DNA from: an uncultured Eubacteriales bacterium
Lineage (GTDB): Bacteria; Bacillota; Clostridia; Oscillospirales; Acutalibacteraceae
Direction: 5' to 3'
NCBI GenBank assembly: GCA_949068525.1
Contig: CARTIQ010000001.1
Coordinates: 5,649-69,648 of the forward strand
DNA: 64,000 nucleotides
Below, in pieces: positions 48,359 through 58,216 of the stretch. The position numbers and the translations under genes were made by a program. The notes beneath the pieces were generated by a model that saw only the letters and a program-made list of their open reading frames with translations, was not told the DNA's origin and searched no databases. Numbering within the stretch: the stretch's first letter is position 1; every line of letters starts with the position of its first letter.

Positions 48359-48781
48359 TTAGTGCTCTTTTAGCTCCGCTACACTTTGCATCCTACCTGG
48401 CAAATCTGTTATAACCACAGGCACGGCCAGCGTCAGTGTGATATCACTATTTTGGCAGATTCTAGCTAGCCTTTCTATAAAGCTAACTAACTCATCTATG
48501 TTAATTTTATCCGGCTCAAAAATTGAATCAATTAAAATATCAGTAACATCATAATTCCCCGCACAAACTCCACAAATAAATCCATATAGCCCCATAAAAT
48601 CATCAATATCGTAGTCCTTTATGCCAATGAGCCTTACACTGTGGGCCAAATCAAATGTAAGGTTGTTTTCTTTTGCAACTAAAACTACAGTGCCATCACT
48701 TTTAGAGGTCCGTTCGTTCGCAAGCTCCACCAACTTTTTTGTTTTACCAAGTCCTTTTTGTCCCACTAACAAATCTATCAT
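48359..48781 (-). CDS. Small P-loop protein
   Basis: A 140-residue protein with a Walker A motif GQKGLGKT at residues 7-14 and an acidic ILIDSIFEP strand that may act as Walker B. The rest resembles a stripped RecA-like fold. No family name is certain. The protein is too short for a motor or a transporter, so it may be a regulatory or scaffold NTPase. It lies between the PBP and pgi. Confidence 0.7.
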   Translation of the reverse strand: MIDLLVGQKGLGKTKKLVELANERTSKSDGTVVLVAKENNLTFDLAHSVRLIGIKDYDIDDFMGLYGFICGVCAGNYDVTDILIDSIFEPDKINIDELVSFIERLARICQNSDITLTLAVPVVITDLPGRMQSVAELKEH

Positions 48782-48851
48782 TTTACCGTTCCTCCTAAAA
48801 TAATTTAAAATCGTTTACGCTTTTTTGAACGTCCTGACAATCTGATTGCTC

Positions 48852-50147
48852 TTACTGCCTCAAAAGTGTAACCATATTTTTTTTGTAAGCCTCCACTCCT
48901 GGCTGATCAAATGGATTTACACCCAGTATATAACTCGAAATTGCACATGCTTTCTCAAAAAAGTATATCAAATACCCCACCTCAAATGGAGTTATTTCTG
49001 GCATTTTTAAGACCATGTTTGGTACGCCGCCATCGGCATGAGCTTTTAATGTTCCTAAAAATGCACTTTTGTTAACGAATGCAATTGTCTTACCAGAGAG
49101 AAAATCTAACCCGTCTGCATCTCCATCAGTTGCCTCGATTAAAATGTCATTCCGCGGCTTTTCAAAATATACAATAGTCTCAAAAATATTGCGAGTACCG
49201 CTTTGAATGTACTGTCCCATCGAATGCAGGTCGGTAGAAAAAATCGCAGAAGCAGGAAAAATCCCCTTGTTGTCTTTCCCTTCGCTCTCACCAAACAGCT
49301 GCTTGAGCCACTCACTCATCATGGCAAAATTCGGCTCGTAGCTCGCCAAAATCTCGATACTTTTGGCCTTACTGCCATACAATATATTCCGAATAGCCGC
49401 ATATCTGTAGCAATCGTTTTGGTTTAGATCTGCACAAGCTAAATCCTCCTGCGCAAGCTTTGCTCCCAGTAATAATTCATCGACATTGATGCCCGCCACT
49501 GCTATTGGCAAAAGTCCCACTGCCGTCAGCACAGAATATCTGCCGCCGATGTCTTCAGGAATCACAAAGGTCTCATATCCCTCTTCGTCTGCCAGCTGCT
49601 TTAACTTGCCATTTTGCCTATCCGTTGTGCAAAAAATTCGCTTTCTGGCTTCTTCTTGGCCGTACTTCTCTTCTAAAAATCGCTTAAACACTCTAAAAGC
49701 CAGCGCGGGCTCCAGCGTAGTGCCAGACTTCGACACCACGTTTATGCTAATATCCTTGCCCTCGCAGATTTTCAAAAGGTCGTTCAAATCCGTGGCACTA
49801 ATGCTGTTCCCGGCAAAATAAATGTTCGGCGTGGCCTTCGGGAGATCGTTATAATTTCGCGACTTTATCAGCTCAATTACTGCCCTTGCCCCCAAATATG
49901 AACCACCTATACCGATCACTATAAAGAGATCCGTTTTGGGGCTTATTTTGCTGGCAGTTTCTTGTATTCTAAAAAATTCCTCTCTGTCGCAATCCGTAGG
50001 CAACGTGACCCACCCCGTAAACTCACTTCCTAAACCGGTTTTTTTATGCAAAAAATCGTGCGCTAAACTCACCGAGGGTTTAATCTTCTCGTAATCTTCA
50101 TAACTAATAAATGAATTCAAATATTCTGTGTTCAGCTGGACAGGCAT
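48852..50147 (-). CDS. pgi: Glucose-6-phosphate isomerase
   Basis: A 431-residue enzyme interconverting glucose-6-P and fructose-6-P. Segments: VIGIGGSYLGARAVIEL, NVVSKSGTTLEPALAFR, EDIGGRYSVLTAVGLLP and the C-terminal GVNPFDQPGVEAYK. The ATG at 50147 follows AAGGAG. It matches the shorter bacterial Pgi form. Confidence 0.96.
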   Translation of the reverse strand: MPVQLNTEYLNSFISYEDYEKIKPSVSLAHDFLHKKTGLGSEFTGWVTLPTDCDREEFFRIQETASKISPKTDLFIVIGIGGSYLGARAVIELIKSRNYNDLPKATPNIYFAGNSISATDLNDLLKICEGKDISINVVSKSGTTLEPALAFRVFKRFLEEKYGQEEARKRIFCTTDRQNGKLKQLADEEGYETFVIPEDIGGRYSVLTAVGLLPIAVAGINVDELLLGAKLAQEDLACADLNQNDCYRYAAIRNILYGSKAKSIEILASYEPNFAMMSEWLKQLFGESEGKDNKGIFPASAIFSTDLHSMGQYIQSGTRNIFETIVYFEKPRNDILIEATDGDADGLDFLSGKTIAFVNKSAFLGTLKAHADGGVPNMVLKMPEITPFEVGYLIYFFEKACAISSYILGVNPFDQPGVEAYKKNMVTLLRQ

Positions 50148-50234
50148 GGCCCCGCGCTCCTTTTTAAACATTTCAACAAATATTAGGTTCATTTTAACGC
50201 ATGGGTACACTTTTTGCAACGGTTTTGCTATAAT

Positions 50235-51413
50235 TTAAATTCTTAAAAAGTCTATAAGCAAAATTTTAAAAACCGCACCAAAATTTATTTTTTCTACGTT
50301 TTCTGCCGCAACGATATTGTACTCTGCTACGATTTCATCCCCAAGTTTATAAATAAGCCTACCTAAACTTTGCCCTTTTTGCACGGGCGCCGAGGTTTCC
50401 TCCGCTATCTCCATGCTGCTGTCTATGCTGTGCTCTTTGCCTTTAGGCACCAAAACTTCATTTGTAATGTCCACTTCAACCGTCACGCTTGGCTGCATAC
50501 CGTCAATTACCCGAACCGGCTCAAATATGCTCTCGTCCACAACCGGTTTTAGCATGTTATAATTTGCAAAACCAAAATCCAACAATGCGGCAGCATCTTT
50601 AAAGCGATCTTTGCCGTTTGCTCCACCTAGCACTACAGCGTTTAAAGTTAGGCTTTCTCTAGTTGCTGTTGCAGTGATGCAGCTTCCGGCTTGCGACGTT
50701 GTGCCGGTTTTTAGCCCGGTAATGCCCTTGTAGCTCTTCAAAAGTTTATTTGTGTTCACCAACTGAGTCTTGCCGTCCCTCAAATAATCCATCCAGATTG
50801 ATGTGTAGTCGAATATTTTTTTGTGTTTGATGAGTTCTCGCGACATTAAAGCAACATCATATGCACTCGTCACATGGCCGTCCTCATCCAACCCATTGCA
50901 ATTCTTAAACACTGTCTCACCCATAGAAAGTTCTTTGGCTTTTCGGTTCATTTCCGAAACAAACAAATCCTCCGACCCGCAAACATGTTCTGCCAAAGCC
51001 ACAGCCGCGTCGTTTGCTGATGCTACCATAACTGCCTTTATGAGTTCATCCACTGTCATTGTTTCTCCCGGTTTTAGCCATATGTCCGAACCGCCCATGG
51101 ATGCCGCATGCTCACTTGCAGATACTGTATCCTGCAAACTTATCTTTCCGCTATCCAAAGCTTCCATCACCAAAATCATCGTCATGACCTTGGTTATAGA
51201 CGCACAGCAGCGAACCTCGTGAGAGTTTTTTTCGTAGAGCACTCTCCCAGTCTTAGGTTCCATTAAAACTGCCGCCGGAGCCAAAATCTCTATATTATTC
51301 GCAGCTTCGTTCGCACAGACACTTCCCTTGAGAATAGAAATAAACACAAACGAAAATATAACAATCAAGCTGGTCACGAATCTGGCGTACTTCTTTATGA
51401 TATCAATGCACAC
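50235..51413 (-). CDS. D-alanyl-D-alanine carboxypeptidase (DacF-like)
   Basis: A 392-residue low-molecular-weight PBP with a signal peptide (FVTSLIVIFSFVFISI). Catalytic motifs are the SxxK in ASITKVMTM, the SAND motif and KTGTTSQAG. A C-terminal beta domain and an amphipathic tail follow. It trims peptidoglycan stem peptides; DacF acts in spore cortex in Bacillus. Start is GTG. Confidence 0.92.
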   Translation of the reverse strand: MCIDIIKKYARFVTSLIVIFSFVFISILKGSVCANEAANNIEILAPAAVLMEPKTGRVLYEKNSHEVRCCASITKVMTMILVMEALDSGKISLQDTVSASEHAASMGGSDIWLKPGETMTVDELIKAVMVASANDAAVALAEHVCGSEDLFVSEMNRKAKELSMGETVFKNCNGLDEDGHVTSAYDVALMSRELIKHKKIFDYTSIWMDYLRDGKTQLVNTNKLLKSYKGITGLKTGTTSQAGSCITATATRESLTLNAVVLGGANGKDRFKDAAALLDFGFANYNMLKPVVDESIFEPVRVIDGMQPSVTVEVDITNEVLVPKGKEHSIDSSMEIAEETSAPVQKGQSLGRLIYKLGDEIVAEYNIVAAENVEKINFGAVFKILLIDFLRI

Positions 51414-51555
51414 TTCTCTTCACCCTTCAAATTTTTTGAGTTTTTTATTAATATTTATTCTAACGCAAATTAATCTATGACAAACACCAGAAAAACAAAG
51501 ATCATTGCATGCTAAGTACATGTGAATCAAAGGTTAGTCAATTAATGCACAAAAA

Positions 51556-51581
51556 AGAGGCCCTAAAGATTTAGGGCCTCT
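51556..51581 (-). terminator. Terminator of rubrerythrin
   Basis: AGAGGCCCTAAA, GA, TTTAGGGCCTCT is a perfect 12-pair hairpin, followed on the minus strand by TTTTTTG. Confidence 0.9.
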
Positions 51582-51610
51582 CTTTTATTTGTGTCAGCTA
51601 AAATTAAAAA

Positions 51611-52150
51611 TCAATAATTTTCGGCTTTTATCTCAAAATAAGCTTGCGGATGCTTGCATGTTGGGCATTCTTGCGGAGCAAATTTACCCACATGCACATG
51701 CCCGCAATTTTTGCAAACCCACACTACCACTTCGTCTTTTTCAAAAACTTTTTTATCCTGCACATTTTTTAATAAAGCGTTATATCTATCTTCGTGGTCT
51801 TTTTCAATTTTAGCTACCTGCCGCATCGCTTCTGCAATTTCGGCAAAGCCTTCTTCGTCGGCAACTTCAGCAAACTTTTTATACATGTCAGTCCACTCGT
51901 AATTTTCACCAGCTGCAGCATCTTTTAAATTTTCTTCTGTTTTAGGTACCTCTCCATTATGTAAATATTTAAACCATAATTTTGCATGTTCTTTTTCGTT
52001 ATCTGCTGTTTCTTCAAAAATATCCGCAATTTGCTGATACCCCTCTTTTCTTGCGGCAGAAGCATAATAAGTATACTTATTTCTTGCCTGAGATTCTCCA
52101 GCAAATGCAGCCAACAAGTTGGCTTCTGTTTGGCTTCCTTTAAAATTCAT
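51611..52150 (-). CDS. rbr: Rubrerythrin
   Basis: A 179-residue peroxide reductase for anaerobes. The diiron four-helix domain has LLAAFAGESQARNKYTYYA and DIFEETADNEKEHAKLWF; the C-terminal rubredoxin domain has CKNCGH and CPTCKHP. The ATG at 52150 follows AGGAGGG. It is monocistronic. Confidence 0.96.
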   Translation of the reverse strand: MNFKGSQTEANLLAAFAGESQARNKYTYYASAARKEGYQQIADIFEETADNEKEHAKLWFKYLHNGEVPKTEENLKDAAAGENYEWTDMYKKFAEVADEEGFAEIAEAMRQVAKIEKDHEDRYNALLKNVQDKKVFEKDEVVVWVCKNCGHVHVGKFAPQECPTCKHPQAYFEIKAENY

Positions 52151-52452
52151 AATAAAAACCCTCCTAAAAAAATTAAAATGTTTATTATAAGGACTACAAT
52201 AATTATACTGCCCTCTGCTCAAAATTACAACCAGGCTTTTTAAATTTTACTCTTATTTTTTACAAAACTCAAAAAGCTACAATTTTTTTCAAAATTTTCA
52301 AACTTAAAATTCCTCGGCATTTTTTATTTAACCATCAAAAATTCATTCTCGTTTTTTACAAATAACACCTATAAATTTTGTTCATGTCCTATTAAACTTT
52401 CCCCTACCTACAATTTTATTAATTCTTTTTAACCTTTAACTCCAAATTAAGC
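52151..52452. other. AT-rich intergenic stretch
   Basis: About 300 bases with long A and T runs between rubrerythrin and the Nudix promoter. I see no ORF, RNA fold or repeat of note. It must hold the rubrerythrin promoter. Confidence 0.5.
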
Positions 52453-52481
52453 TTGAATTTATATGTTTTGACATGTAAAAT
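52453..52481 (+). promoter_or_regulatory. Promoter of the Nudix gene
   Basis: TTGAAT (52453-52458), a 17-bp spacer and TAAAAT (52476-52481). Transcription from here excludes an earlier in-frame start and supports the ATG at 52510. Confidence 0.6.
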
Positions 52482-52509
52482 ATACTTAATAGAGGAGTGT
52501 GATTCCATA

Positions 52510-53229
52510 ATGCTTGGAAAAATTTTTAAGGTGGTGATCGACGGGTCTGCCTACGGTTCCAGCGCAAAATATTGTGCTCCATTATATGCAGCACATATTG
52601 TAGATCCTTTGCCTGGGTCCTTTAATAAAAAGGTATATTTTATATCGAATAAACCGGTAGAAAAATCTGCTACTGGCACCGTAATAGCTATTGCTAACAA
52701 GGGCGAACCTGGCGAAAAATTAATTTTAGCGCCAAAAGGTGCAATATACTATTCACCTGAGATTCGCAGTCGCCTTTCTAGAATTAAAAATCAGTGCCCG
52801 TATCACTTAAATTGTCTTTATGAAAAGTCCTGTGGTGCTGTTATTTTTAATGATTTATCCGATGAACGCTATTTTTTGGTTGTAAAAAATACCAACGGCA
52901 GATACTGGGGTTTTCCAAAAGGGCATATAGAATTTGGCGAGACCGAAGAACAAACTGCCATACGCGAGGTTAAAGAAGAGACAAATCTAGATGTTACCAT
53001 CTTAGATGGATTCCGTAAAACTAGCGTGTATCGGCTTTTTGGCCAGGTGAAAAAAAAGGTTGTAATTTTTTTAGCAAAAGCAAATAGCAAAAAAGTTACC
53101 GCTCAAAACAGCGAAATAGAAAAATTTAAATGGCTAAAAAAGGATGATATATACAAGTGCTTGAATCATCGAAATGACCTGAAAATTTTTGAAGAAGCTG
53201 TAAAATGGCTCGAAAAAGTAAATTGTTAA
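52510..53229 (+). CDS. Pyrophosphatase-like domain fused to a Nudix hydrolase
   Basis: A 239-residue protein. Residues 1 to about 90 resemble the small clostridial inorganic-pyrophosphatase-like domain (LGKIFKVVIDGSAYGS, VYFISNKPV, GTVIAIANKGEPGEK, LILAPKG), but I see few of the metal-binding acids. Residues 115-239 form a Nudix domain with the box GHIEFGETEEQTAIREVKEE at about 138-157, all catalytic acids present. Nudix enzymes cleave nucleoside diphosphates linked to X. The substrate is unknown. A GAGGAGTG site precedes the ATG. Confidence 0.85.
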   Translation: MLGKIFKVVIDGSAYGSSAKYCAPLYAAHIVDPLPGSFNKKVYFISNKPVEKSATGTVIAIANKGEPGEKLILAPKGAIYYSPEIRSRLSRIKNQCPYHLNCLYEKSCGAVIFNDLSDERYFLVVKNTNGRYWGFPKGHIEFGETEEQTAIREVKEETNLDVTILDGFRKTSVYRLFGQVKKKVVIFLAKANSKKVTAQNSEIEKFKWLKKDDIYKCLNHRNDLKIFEEAVKWLEKVNC

Positions 53230-53260
53230 TAAATAATAATTCTTAAAATGTTTTTTCTAA

Positions 53261-53293
53261 AAGAGATAGCTTTAAATTAGCTATCTCTTTTTA
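53261..53293. terminator. Terminator between Nudix gene and secreted GNAT
   Basis: AAGAGATAGCT and AGCTATCTCTT form an 11-pair stem with a TTAAATT loop and a T run, between convergent genes. Confidence 0.85.
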
Positions 53294-53304
53294 GGCGACT
53301 TACC

Positions 53305-54195
53305 TCACTGCTTACTAAAATAATAAAAGTATTCATTTCTTTGTGAACCCTCTTCCCCAACTATATGCTCACTCTTGACAAAATTATTTTTAACCAAGAT
53401 CCGATTTGAAGCAATATTATCGAGTTTTGCTGTAGCGCTGACTCTTGATATATCATATATCTGATTATTTAAAAGATACTGTAAAAAATTGAGTAAAGTT
53501 TGGACCGAACTAGACATTATTCCTTTACCTGCATACTTCTCTTTTATTGCATACCCTATATCACTATCTTTGCCTCCATTGTCAACCATCGGACCTACTG
53601 CTATTCTACCCACACTTTCTCCATTACAGTAAATTATAAAAATTAACGACTTTGGTAAATTTTCTCCCCACATGCGGTTATAGTCATCAATAAAGTAAAT
53701 TTGTTCTGTTTTTTGTGGTGCTTTCAATTTACCATCTAAATAAAATTTCATGTATTCCGGCCTAGCATTCGAGAAAATTTCAAGTAAGCATAATCTATGA
53801 TCTTCTCTTTTTTGTAATGGCACTAAATAGCAGTCTCCATAAAGCAAGCCGTCTTTAACAACTTTAAAATGTAATTTCTCCTTAACTGTTTCAAAAGGCA
53901 GCCCAATTTTTTCTGATAATAAAGCTATAGCCTCCTCTTCTTTTGTGGGAAGGCCATTATGAACTTGTCCAGCTCGTTGTTCCCTGCGCTTATCATCTAA
54001 GCTTTTAGGGCTTGCTTTTTCCTTATCTTTTTTGCACTTCTCTTCTAAACTTATTGAAAAAGAAGTCTGAACTAAATTTTTGTCTTCATTTATAATACTT
54101 GCATGTGTAATAAATAATGGCATCCACCAAAATAACATTTGCAATGCTATTCCTGTTAACAATAATTTTTTAACACTATTTGGCATATTTTTCAA
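53305..54195 (-). CDS. Signal-peptide-bearing GNAT acetyltransferase
   Basis: A 296-residue protein. It begins with a Sec-type signal (VKKLLLTGIALQMLFWWM), then a charged linker of about 75 residues and a C-terminal GNAT domain with FIIYCNGESVGRIAVGPM, the acetyl-CoA loop IGYAIKEKYAGKGIMSSSV, and ASNRILVKNNF. GNATs are normally cytoplasmic and use acetyl-CoA, so an exported one is odd and suggests action inside a host cell. The TTG start follows AAAGGAG; an ATG three codons later is possible. Confidence 0.8.
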   Translation of the reverse strand: MKNMPNSVKKLLLTGIALQMLFWWMPLFITHASIINEDKNLVQTSFSISLEEKCKKDKEKASPKSLDDKRREQRAGQVHNGLPTKEEEAIALLSEKIGLPFETVKEKLHFKVVKDGLLYGDCYLVPLQKREDHRLCLLEIFSNARPEYMKFYLDGKLKAPQKTEQIYFIDDYNRMWGENLPKSLIFIIYCNGESVGRIAVGPMVDNGGKDSDIGYAIKEKYAGKGIMSSSVQTLLNFLQYLLNNQIYDISRVSATAKLDNIASNRILVKNNFVKSEHIVGEEGSQRNEYFYYFSKQ

Positions 54196-54413
54196 TGTAA
54201 AAATCTCCTTTAAAAAACAAACTCACCTGTCATCAACTAGGTCGATCTATATTATATCACAAAGTTTGAAATTCATCTATAAAAACTGTTATTTCTTCTC
54301 TTTTGCCTGACAAAATTAGAGCGTATAGGTTATATTGAGACTTTGAGCTTATTTAAGTCTAGCCGATATTGTTTATTTTTCGTCCTATTATTGATACACT
54401 TTTGGCAAATACT

Positions 54414-54791
54414 TTAATTATTAAATTTGCAGCCAAAGGCAAGGTATCTGCCGTCGCAATCTTCTATAACAAACTCTTTGTTATTGTAGCCTGTGTTGCG
54501 CAGCGGTTTTACAAAGTTTACTCTGTTTTCGTTAAATTCTTGTTCTAACTTTTCTTGAGTCTCCGTATAAAAATAAGCATCAAATCCGTAGCCATATAAA
54601 ACATGATTTGGCTTATACCCACCAAATAACGCTTTTATAAGTACTATTTCTATAGAGTCTCTATATAAACAAACGTGCGGTTCCGATACATTCAAATACT
54701 TTGCGGCCTTAAAACCCAATTTATTAACATAAAAATCGGTTGTTTCTTCAATATCATTGCAAGGGAATATTGGACTTAATCCTATTAACAT
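54414..54791 (-). CDS. VOC-family (glyoxalase/bleomycin-resistance-like) protein
   Basis: A 125-residue vicinal-oxygen-chelate protein: LSPIFPCNDIEETTDFYVNK, LGFKAAKYL, and the C-terminal EFVIEDCDGRYLAFG. Such proteins bind metal or drug in a dimer cleft; the specific role cannot be told. The ATG at 54791 follows AAGGAG; an upstream in-frame start at 54815 lacks a site. Confidence 0.85.
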   Translation of the reverse strand: MLIGLSPIFPCNDIEETTDFYVNKLGFKAAKYLNVSEPHVCLYRDSIEIVLIKALFGGYKPNHVLYGYGFDAYFYTETQEKLEQEFNENRVNFVKPLRNTGYNNKEFVIEDCDGRYLAFGCKFNN

Positions 54792-54828
54792 TGGCTTTTT
54801 CTCCTTTTTTCTCATTTATAATTTTATT

Positions 54829-56184
54829 TTAACTTATCTTAAAAAACAGTCCGCAAACAAAAATAATAAGCGTACCAATAATAAAAACATATTTCGACAA
54901 CAAAATAAACCATCTTGAGTTGAGCTTTTTCCTTGCGCCTTTGTTTATATTTTCTATTGCAAAGTCTGAGCCGCAAACCCAAAAAAACATTACTCCGGCT
55001 AACAGAGTCCCGAGCGGGATCACATATATTGACACTATATCCATCCATTTTCCTACTGTTTCGCCGTTTTCTATAAACAAACTTATCAGCGCTGACGTTG
55101 CTATCACTATAGTCACAGCTAGGCTTCTTGGCAATTTTAAATTGGCCTGCAACCCTTCTATTGGCACTTCAAAAAGGTTTATAATAGACGTTACTGCGGC
55201 AAAAAGTATCGCTGTAAAAAAAATTATTTCAAAAAAGCGTCCAAAAGGCATACCAGCAAACACTTGTGGCATTGCTACAAACAGCAATGATGGCCCTGCT
55301 TGTGACTCTAAGCCAAAAGAAAACATCGCGGGAATAATTGCTAATGCTGCTATGACTCCCGCCAGAACGTCAAACAGCGCCACATTTTTAGCACAATAAA
55401 TTATATCTTCGTCGTCTTTTAAGTAACTGCCGTATATCAATGTTCCGGAACCAGCTAGTGATAGCGAAAAAAACGCCTGCCCCAACGCATAAATCCAGTT
55501 TTGTGGCTCCAAAAATTCAGCAAAGTCAAAGTCAAATAAATAAGTGTAACCTCTAAATGAGCCCGGCAAAACCGCCGCTTTTATCGCCAAAATCATAAAT
55601 AATATGAAGAATAGCGGCATCAAAATCTTGTTTAGCTTTTCTATTCCATTAGAAATTCCGAATATCATTATAAAAAAAATTATCAAAAATCCTACTAAAT
55701 GGCTAACTACATTGCCAAAATCTCCAGAAATATTTGCAAATAATGCCACTTTATCTTTTCGTTGCAGCAACTCTCCAGAAATACTCGAAGCTAAAAATCG
55801 GATTATCCACCCCACCACCACAGAATAACCTATAGCAATGCACAAAGCGCCCAAAGCAGGGATCACACCTAAGAACTTGCCAAATGAATAGTTAAACTTC
55901 ATTTTAGTAGCACCTGCAAACGCGCCTATGGGGCCCGACTTCATTGCACGGCCAAATGCCATTTCGCCGATAACCCCTGGAAGCCCTAAAAGCACCGTGA
56001 ATATAATATATTCGATTAAAAAAACTGCTCCCCCATGCTGCCCCAGTCTATATGGAAACATCCAAACCGTCCCTATCCCTACTGCAGAACCAACGCACGC
56101 CCATATAAATCCAAATTTTGTTCTAAACGTGTCCCTTTTTAGCTTTAACCCACTATTATTTAGCCTACCCGCCGAATTTGGCAT
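54829..56184 (-). CDS. Sodium-dependent neurotransmitter-symporter-family transporter
   Basis: A 451-residue NSS transporter with about 11-12 membrane helices. The first helix has FIWACVGSAVGIGTVWMFPY, the sodium-binding and substrate region, followed by RLGQHGGAVFLIEY. Later helices include FSLSLAGSGTLIYGSY. Bacterial members import amino acids. The ATG at 56184 follows CGGGGTGG. Confidence 0.92.
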   Translation of the reverse strand: MPNSAGRLNNSGLKLKRDTFRTKFGFIWACVGSAVGIGTVWMFPYRLGQHGGAVFLIEYIIFTVLLGLPGVIGEMAFGRAMKSGPIGAFAGATKMKFNYSFGKFLGVIPALGALCIAIGYSVVVGWIIRFLASSISGELLQRKDKVALFANISGDFGNVVSHLVGFLIIFFIMIFGISNGIEKLNKILMPLFFILFMILAIKAAVLPGSFRGYTYLFDFDFAEFLEPQNWIYALGQAFFSLSLAGSGTLIYGSYLKDDEDIIYCAKNVALFDVLAGVIAALAIIPAMFSFGLESQAGPSLLFVAMPQVFAGMPFGRFFEIIFFTAILFAAVTSIINLFEVPIEGLQANLKLPRSLAVTIVIATSALISLFIENGETVGKWMDIVSIYVIPLGTLLAGVMFFWVCGSDFAIENINKGARKKLNSRWFILLSKYVFIIGTLIIFVCGLFFKIS

Positions 56185-56377
56185 AATTAACCACCCCGTT
56201 TTTACATTATAATTCAAAAAAGTCGGTTGTTCAATAGTTTTAAACATTTTTTGAAAAATATGGTAAAGCAAAGTCGGTCTGCATAATAAAAACATTACAC
56301 AAATAAATGCATAAAAAATATAAAACGACCAATACTATTTATGCGGTCATTCCGTAAAAAAAGAAGGGGTGAGAATC

Positions 56378-56590
56378 TTGTTAGATAAGCTAGCCTTAAT
56401 TTTAGTTATCATCGGCGGTCTTAACTGGGGCTCCATAGGAATTTTCCAGTTCGACATAGTCGCATGGCTGTTTGGTGGCCAGATGAATATATTAAGCCGG
56501 ATAATTTATACAGCAGTAGCTCTTGCCGCAATTTGGTGCATTTCTTTGCTGTTCAAAGATAGCGAGGACTCTGTCCACCACTCAATGTGA
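56378..56590 (+). CDS. DUF378 family small membrane protein
   Basis: A 70-residue protein with two membrane helices and the DUF378 pattern LALILVIIGGLNWGSIGIF, then VAWLFGG. Function unknown. TTG 56378 has a GGGG site eight bases upstream; a GTG at 56369 would add three residues. Confidence 0.85.
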   Translation: MLDKLALILVIIGGLNWGSIGIFQFDIVAWLFGGQMNILSRIIYTAVALAAIWCISLLFKDSEDSVHHSM

Positions 56591-56630
56591 GTCTAGATAT
56601 CCCATTGAATAAATAGCCATTTTATTTTTA

Positions 56631-56663
56631 AGTTCCTGAGTCAAATCTCAGGAGCTTTTTTTT
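56631..56663. terminator. Terminator between DUF378 gene and gpmI
   Basis: AGTTCCTGAG and CTCAGGAGCT form a near-perfect stem followed by eight or more T. Confidence 0.85.
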
Positions 56664-56671
56664 ACAAAAAT

Positions 56672-58192
56672 TTATTTAACTATGAGGCTTCCCCCCGACA
56701 TTTCTCTTGGTTTATCCAAACCTAAAATTTCAATAATCGTTGGCGCAACGTCTGCAAGTATTCCTCTAGATCTAAGTTCACAGTCGTGCCCCACAACACA
56801 AAAAGGTACCGGGTTAATAGTATGTGCAGTAAACGGTTCGCCGTTCTCGTCAAGCATTTTCTCTGCATTCCCGTGGTCCGCAGTTATAATCAAATATCCG
56901 CCTAAAGCCAAAACTTCATTAACAAGCTCATAGACGCAAGAGTCCACTGTTCTAGCCGCAATCTTAGCTGCCTCAAAATTACCAGTGTGCCCTACCATAT
57001 CGCAATTCGCAAAGTTTAAAATAAATACATCATAATTTCCCGATTTTATTTTTTCCTTAACAATTCTAGTGATCTCAAAAGCACTCATCTCTGGCAACAA
57101 ATCGTAAGTCTCAACCTTCGGCGATGGCACCAAAATTCTATCTTCCCCTGGATACACACGCTCAGAGCCTCCGTTAAAAAAAGACGTAACATGAGCATAC
57201 TTTTCTGTTTCCGCAATTCTCAACTGAGCCAAATTACTTTTTGATATAACCTCCGCTAAAGTGTTTTTCAAATTTTCACACTCAAAAGCAACTTTAGCAT
57301 TATAAAATTCATCACTATACCTAGTCATACATACAAAATCGGTTAATCCACTTAGCACTTTTTGCCTTGCAAACTTATCAAACCTCTCATCAACGAAAGC
57401 CCTAGTAAGTTGACAAGCTCTATCGGAACGAAAATTAAAAAATATAACCGAGTCTCCAGCATTTGCCGTAGCATATCGGTCACAAATAATAGGTTCAATA
57501 AACTCATCTGTTATACCTGAAGCGTAAAAACTTTTTACAGCCGTAGCAGGATTCTTTATATATGTTCCGGTTCCACATACAATAGCATCATAGGCTTTTT
57601 TAGTGCGCTCCCATCGATTATCGCGATCCATAGCATAGTACCTGCCAATAATCGTGCCAAATTTGCCTATTCCAATACGGGCCATCTCTGTTTCACATTT
57701 TTTTATAAAGCTCGCACCAGCCTTAGGTAGAGTATCTCTTCCATCCAAAAAGGCATGGACATAAACCTTCTGCAAACCAAGGCTCTTCGCTATCTTAAGC
57801 AACGCAAATAAATGGTCGATATGGCTATGTGCACCACCGTTGGATAAAAGTCCCATCAAGTGTAAGCTTGAATTCTTATTTTTAGCAGATAGCATAGATT
57901 TTGTCAAGACAGAATTCTCAAAAAAACTTTCGTCCAAAATACTATTATTAAGCTTGGTAAAGTCCTGAAAAACCACTCTGCCAGCGCCAATGTTAATATG
58001 CCCAACTTCGCTGTTTCCCATTTGACCAGAAGGCAAACCAACATTCTCACCAGATGCTTCTAACAAAACAAATGGATATTTTCTAAAAATGTCATTCAAC
58101 CGAGGCGCCGTTTTGCAAGTTATTGCACTTTTCTCAACGTCTTTAGTAATTCCAAATCCATCCATTATAATTAGCAACAACGGGCGCTTCAT
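56672..58192 (-). CDS. gpmI: 2,3-bisphosphoglycerate-independent phosphoglycerate mutase
   Basis: A 506-residue Mn2+ enzyme of glycolysis. It has LLLIIMDGFGITKD, the catalytic Ser in GQMGNSEVGHINIGAGR, HAFLDGRDT, and the C-terminal ADHGNAEKMLDE with metal ligands. The ATG at 58192 follows GGGGAGG. Length is typical. Confidence 0.97.
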   Translation of the reverse strand: MKRPLLLIIMDGFGITKDVEKSAITCKTAPRLNDIFRKYPFVLLEASGENVGLPSGQMGNSEVGHINIGAGRVVFQDFTKLNNSILDESFFENSVLTKSMLSAKNKNSSLHLMGLLSNGGAHSHIDHLFALLKIAKSLGLQKVYVHAFLDGRDTLPKAGASFIKKCETEMARIGIGKFGTIIGRYYAMDRDNRWERTKKAYDAIVCGTGTYIKNPATAVKSFYASGITDEFIEPIICDRYATANAGDSVIFFNFRSDRACQLTRAFVDERFDKFARQKVLSGLTDFVCMTRYSDEFYNAKVAFECENLKNTLAEVISKSNLAQLRIAETEKYAHVTSFFNGGSERVYPGEDRILVPSPKVETYDLLPEMSAFEITRIVKEKIKSGNYDVFILNFANCDMVGHTGNFEAAKIAARTVDSCVYELVNEVLALGGYLIITADHGNAEKMLDENGEPFTAHTINPVPFCVVGHDCELRSRGILADVAPTIIEILGLDKPREMSGGSLIVK

Positions 58193-58216
58193 ACCAAAAC
58201 CTCCCCAAAATACCAA

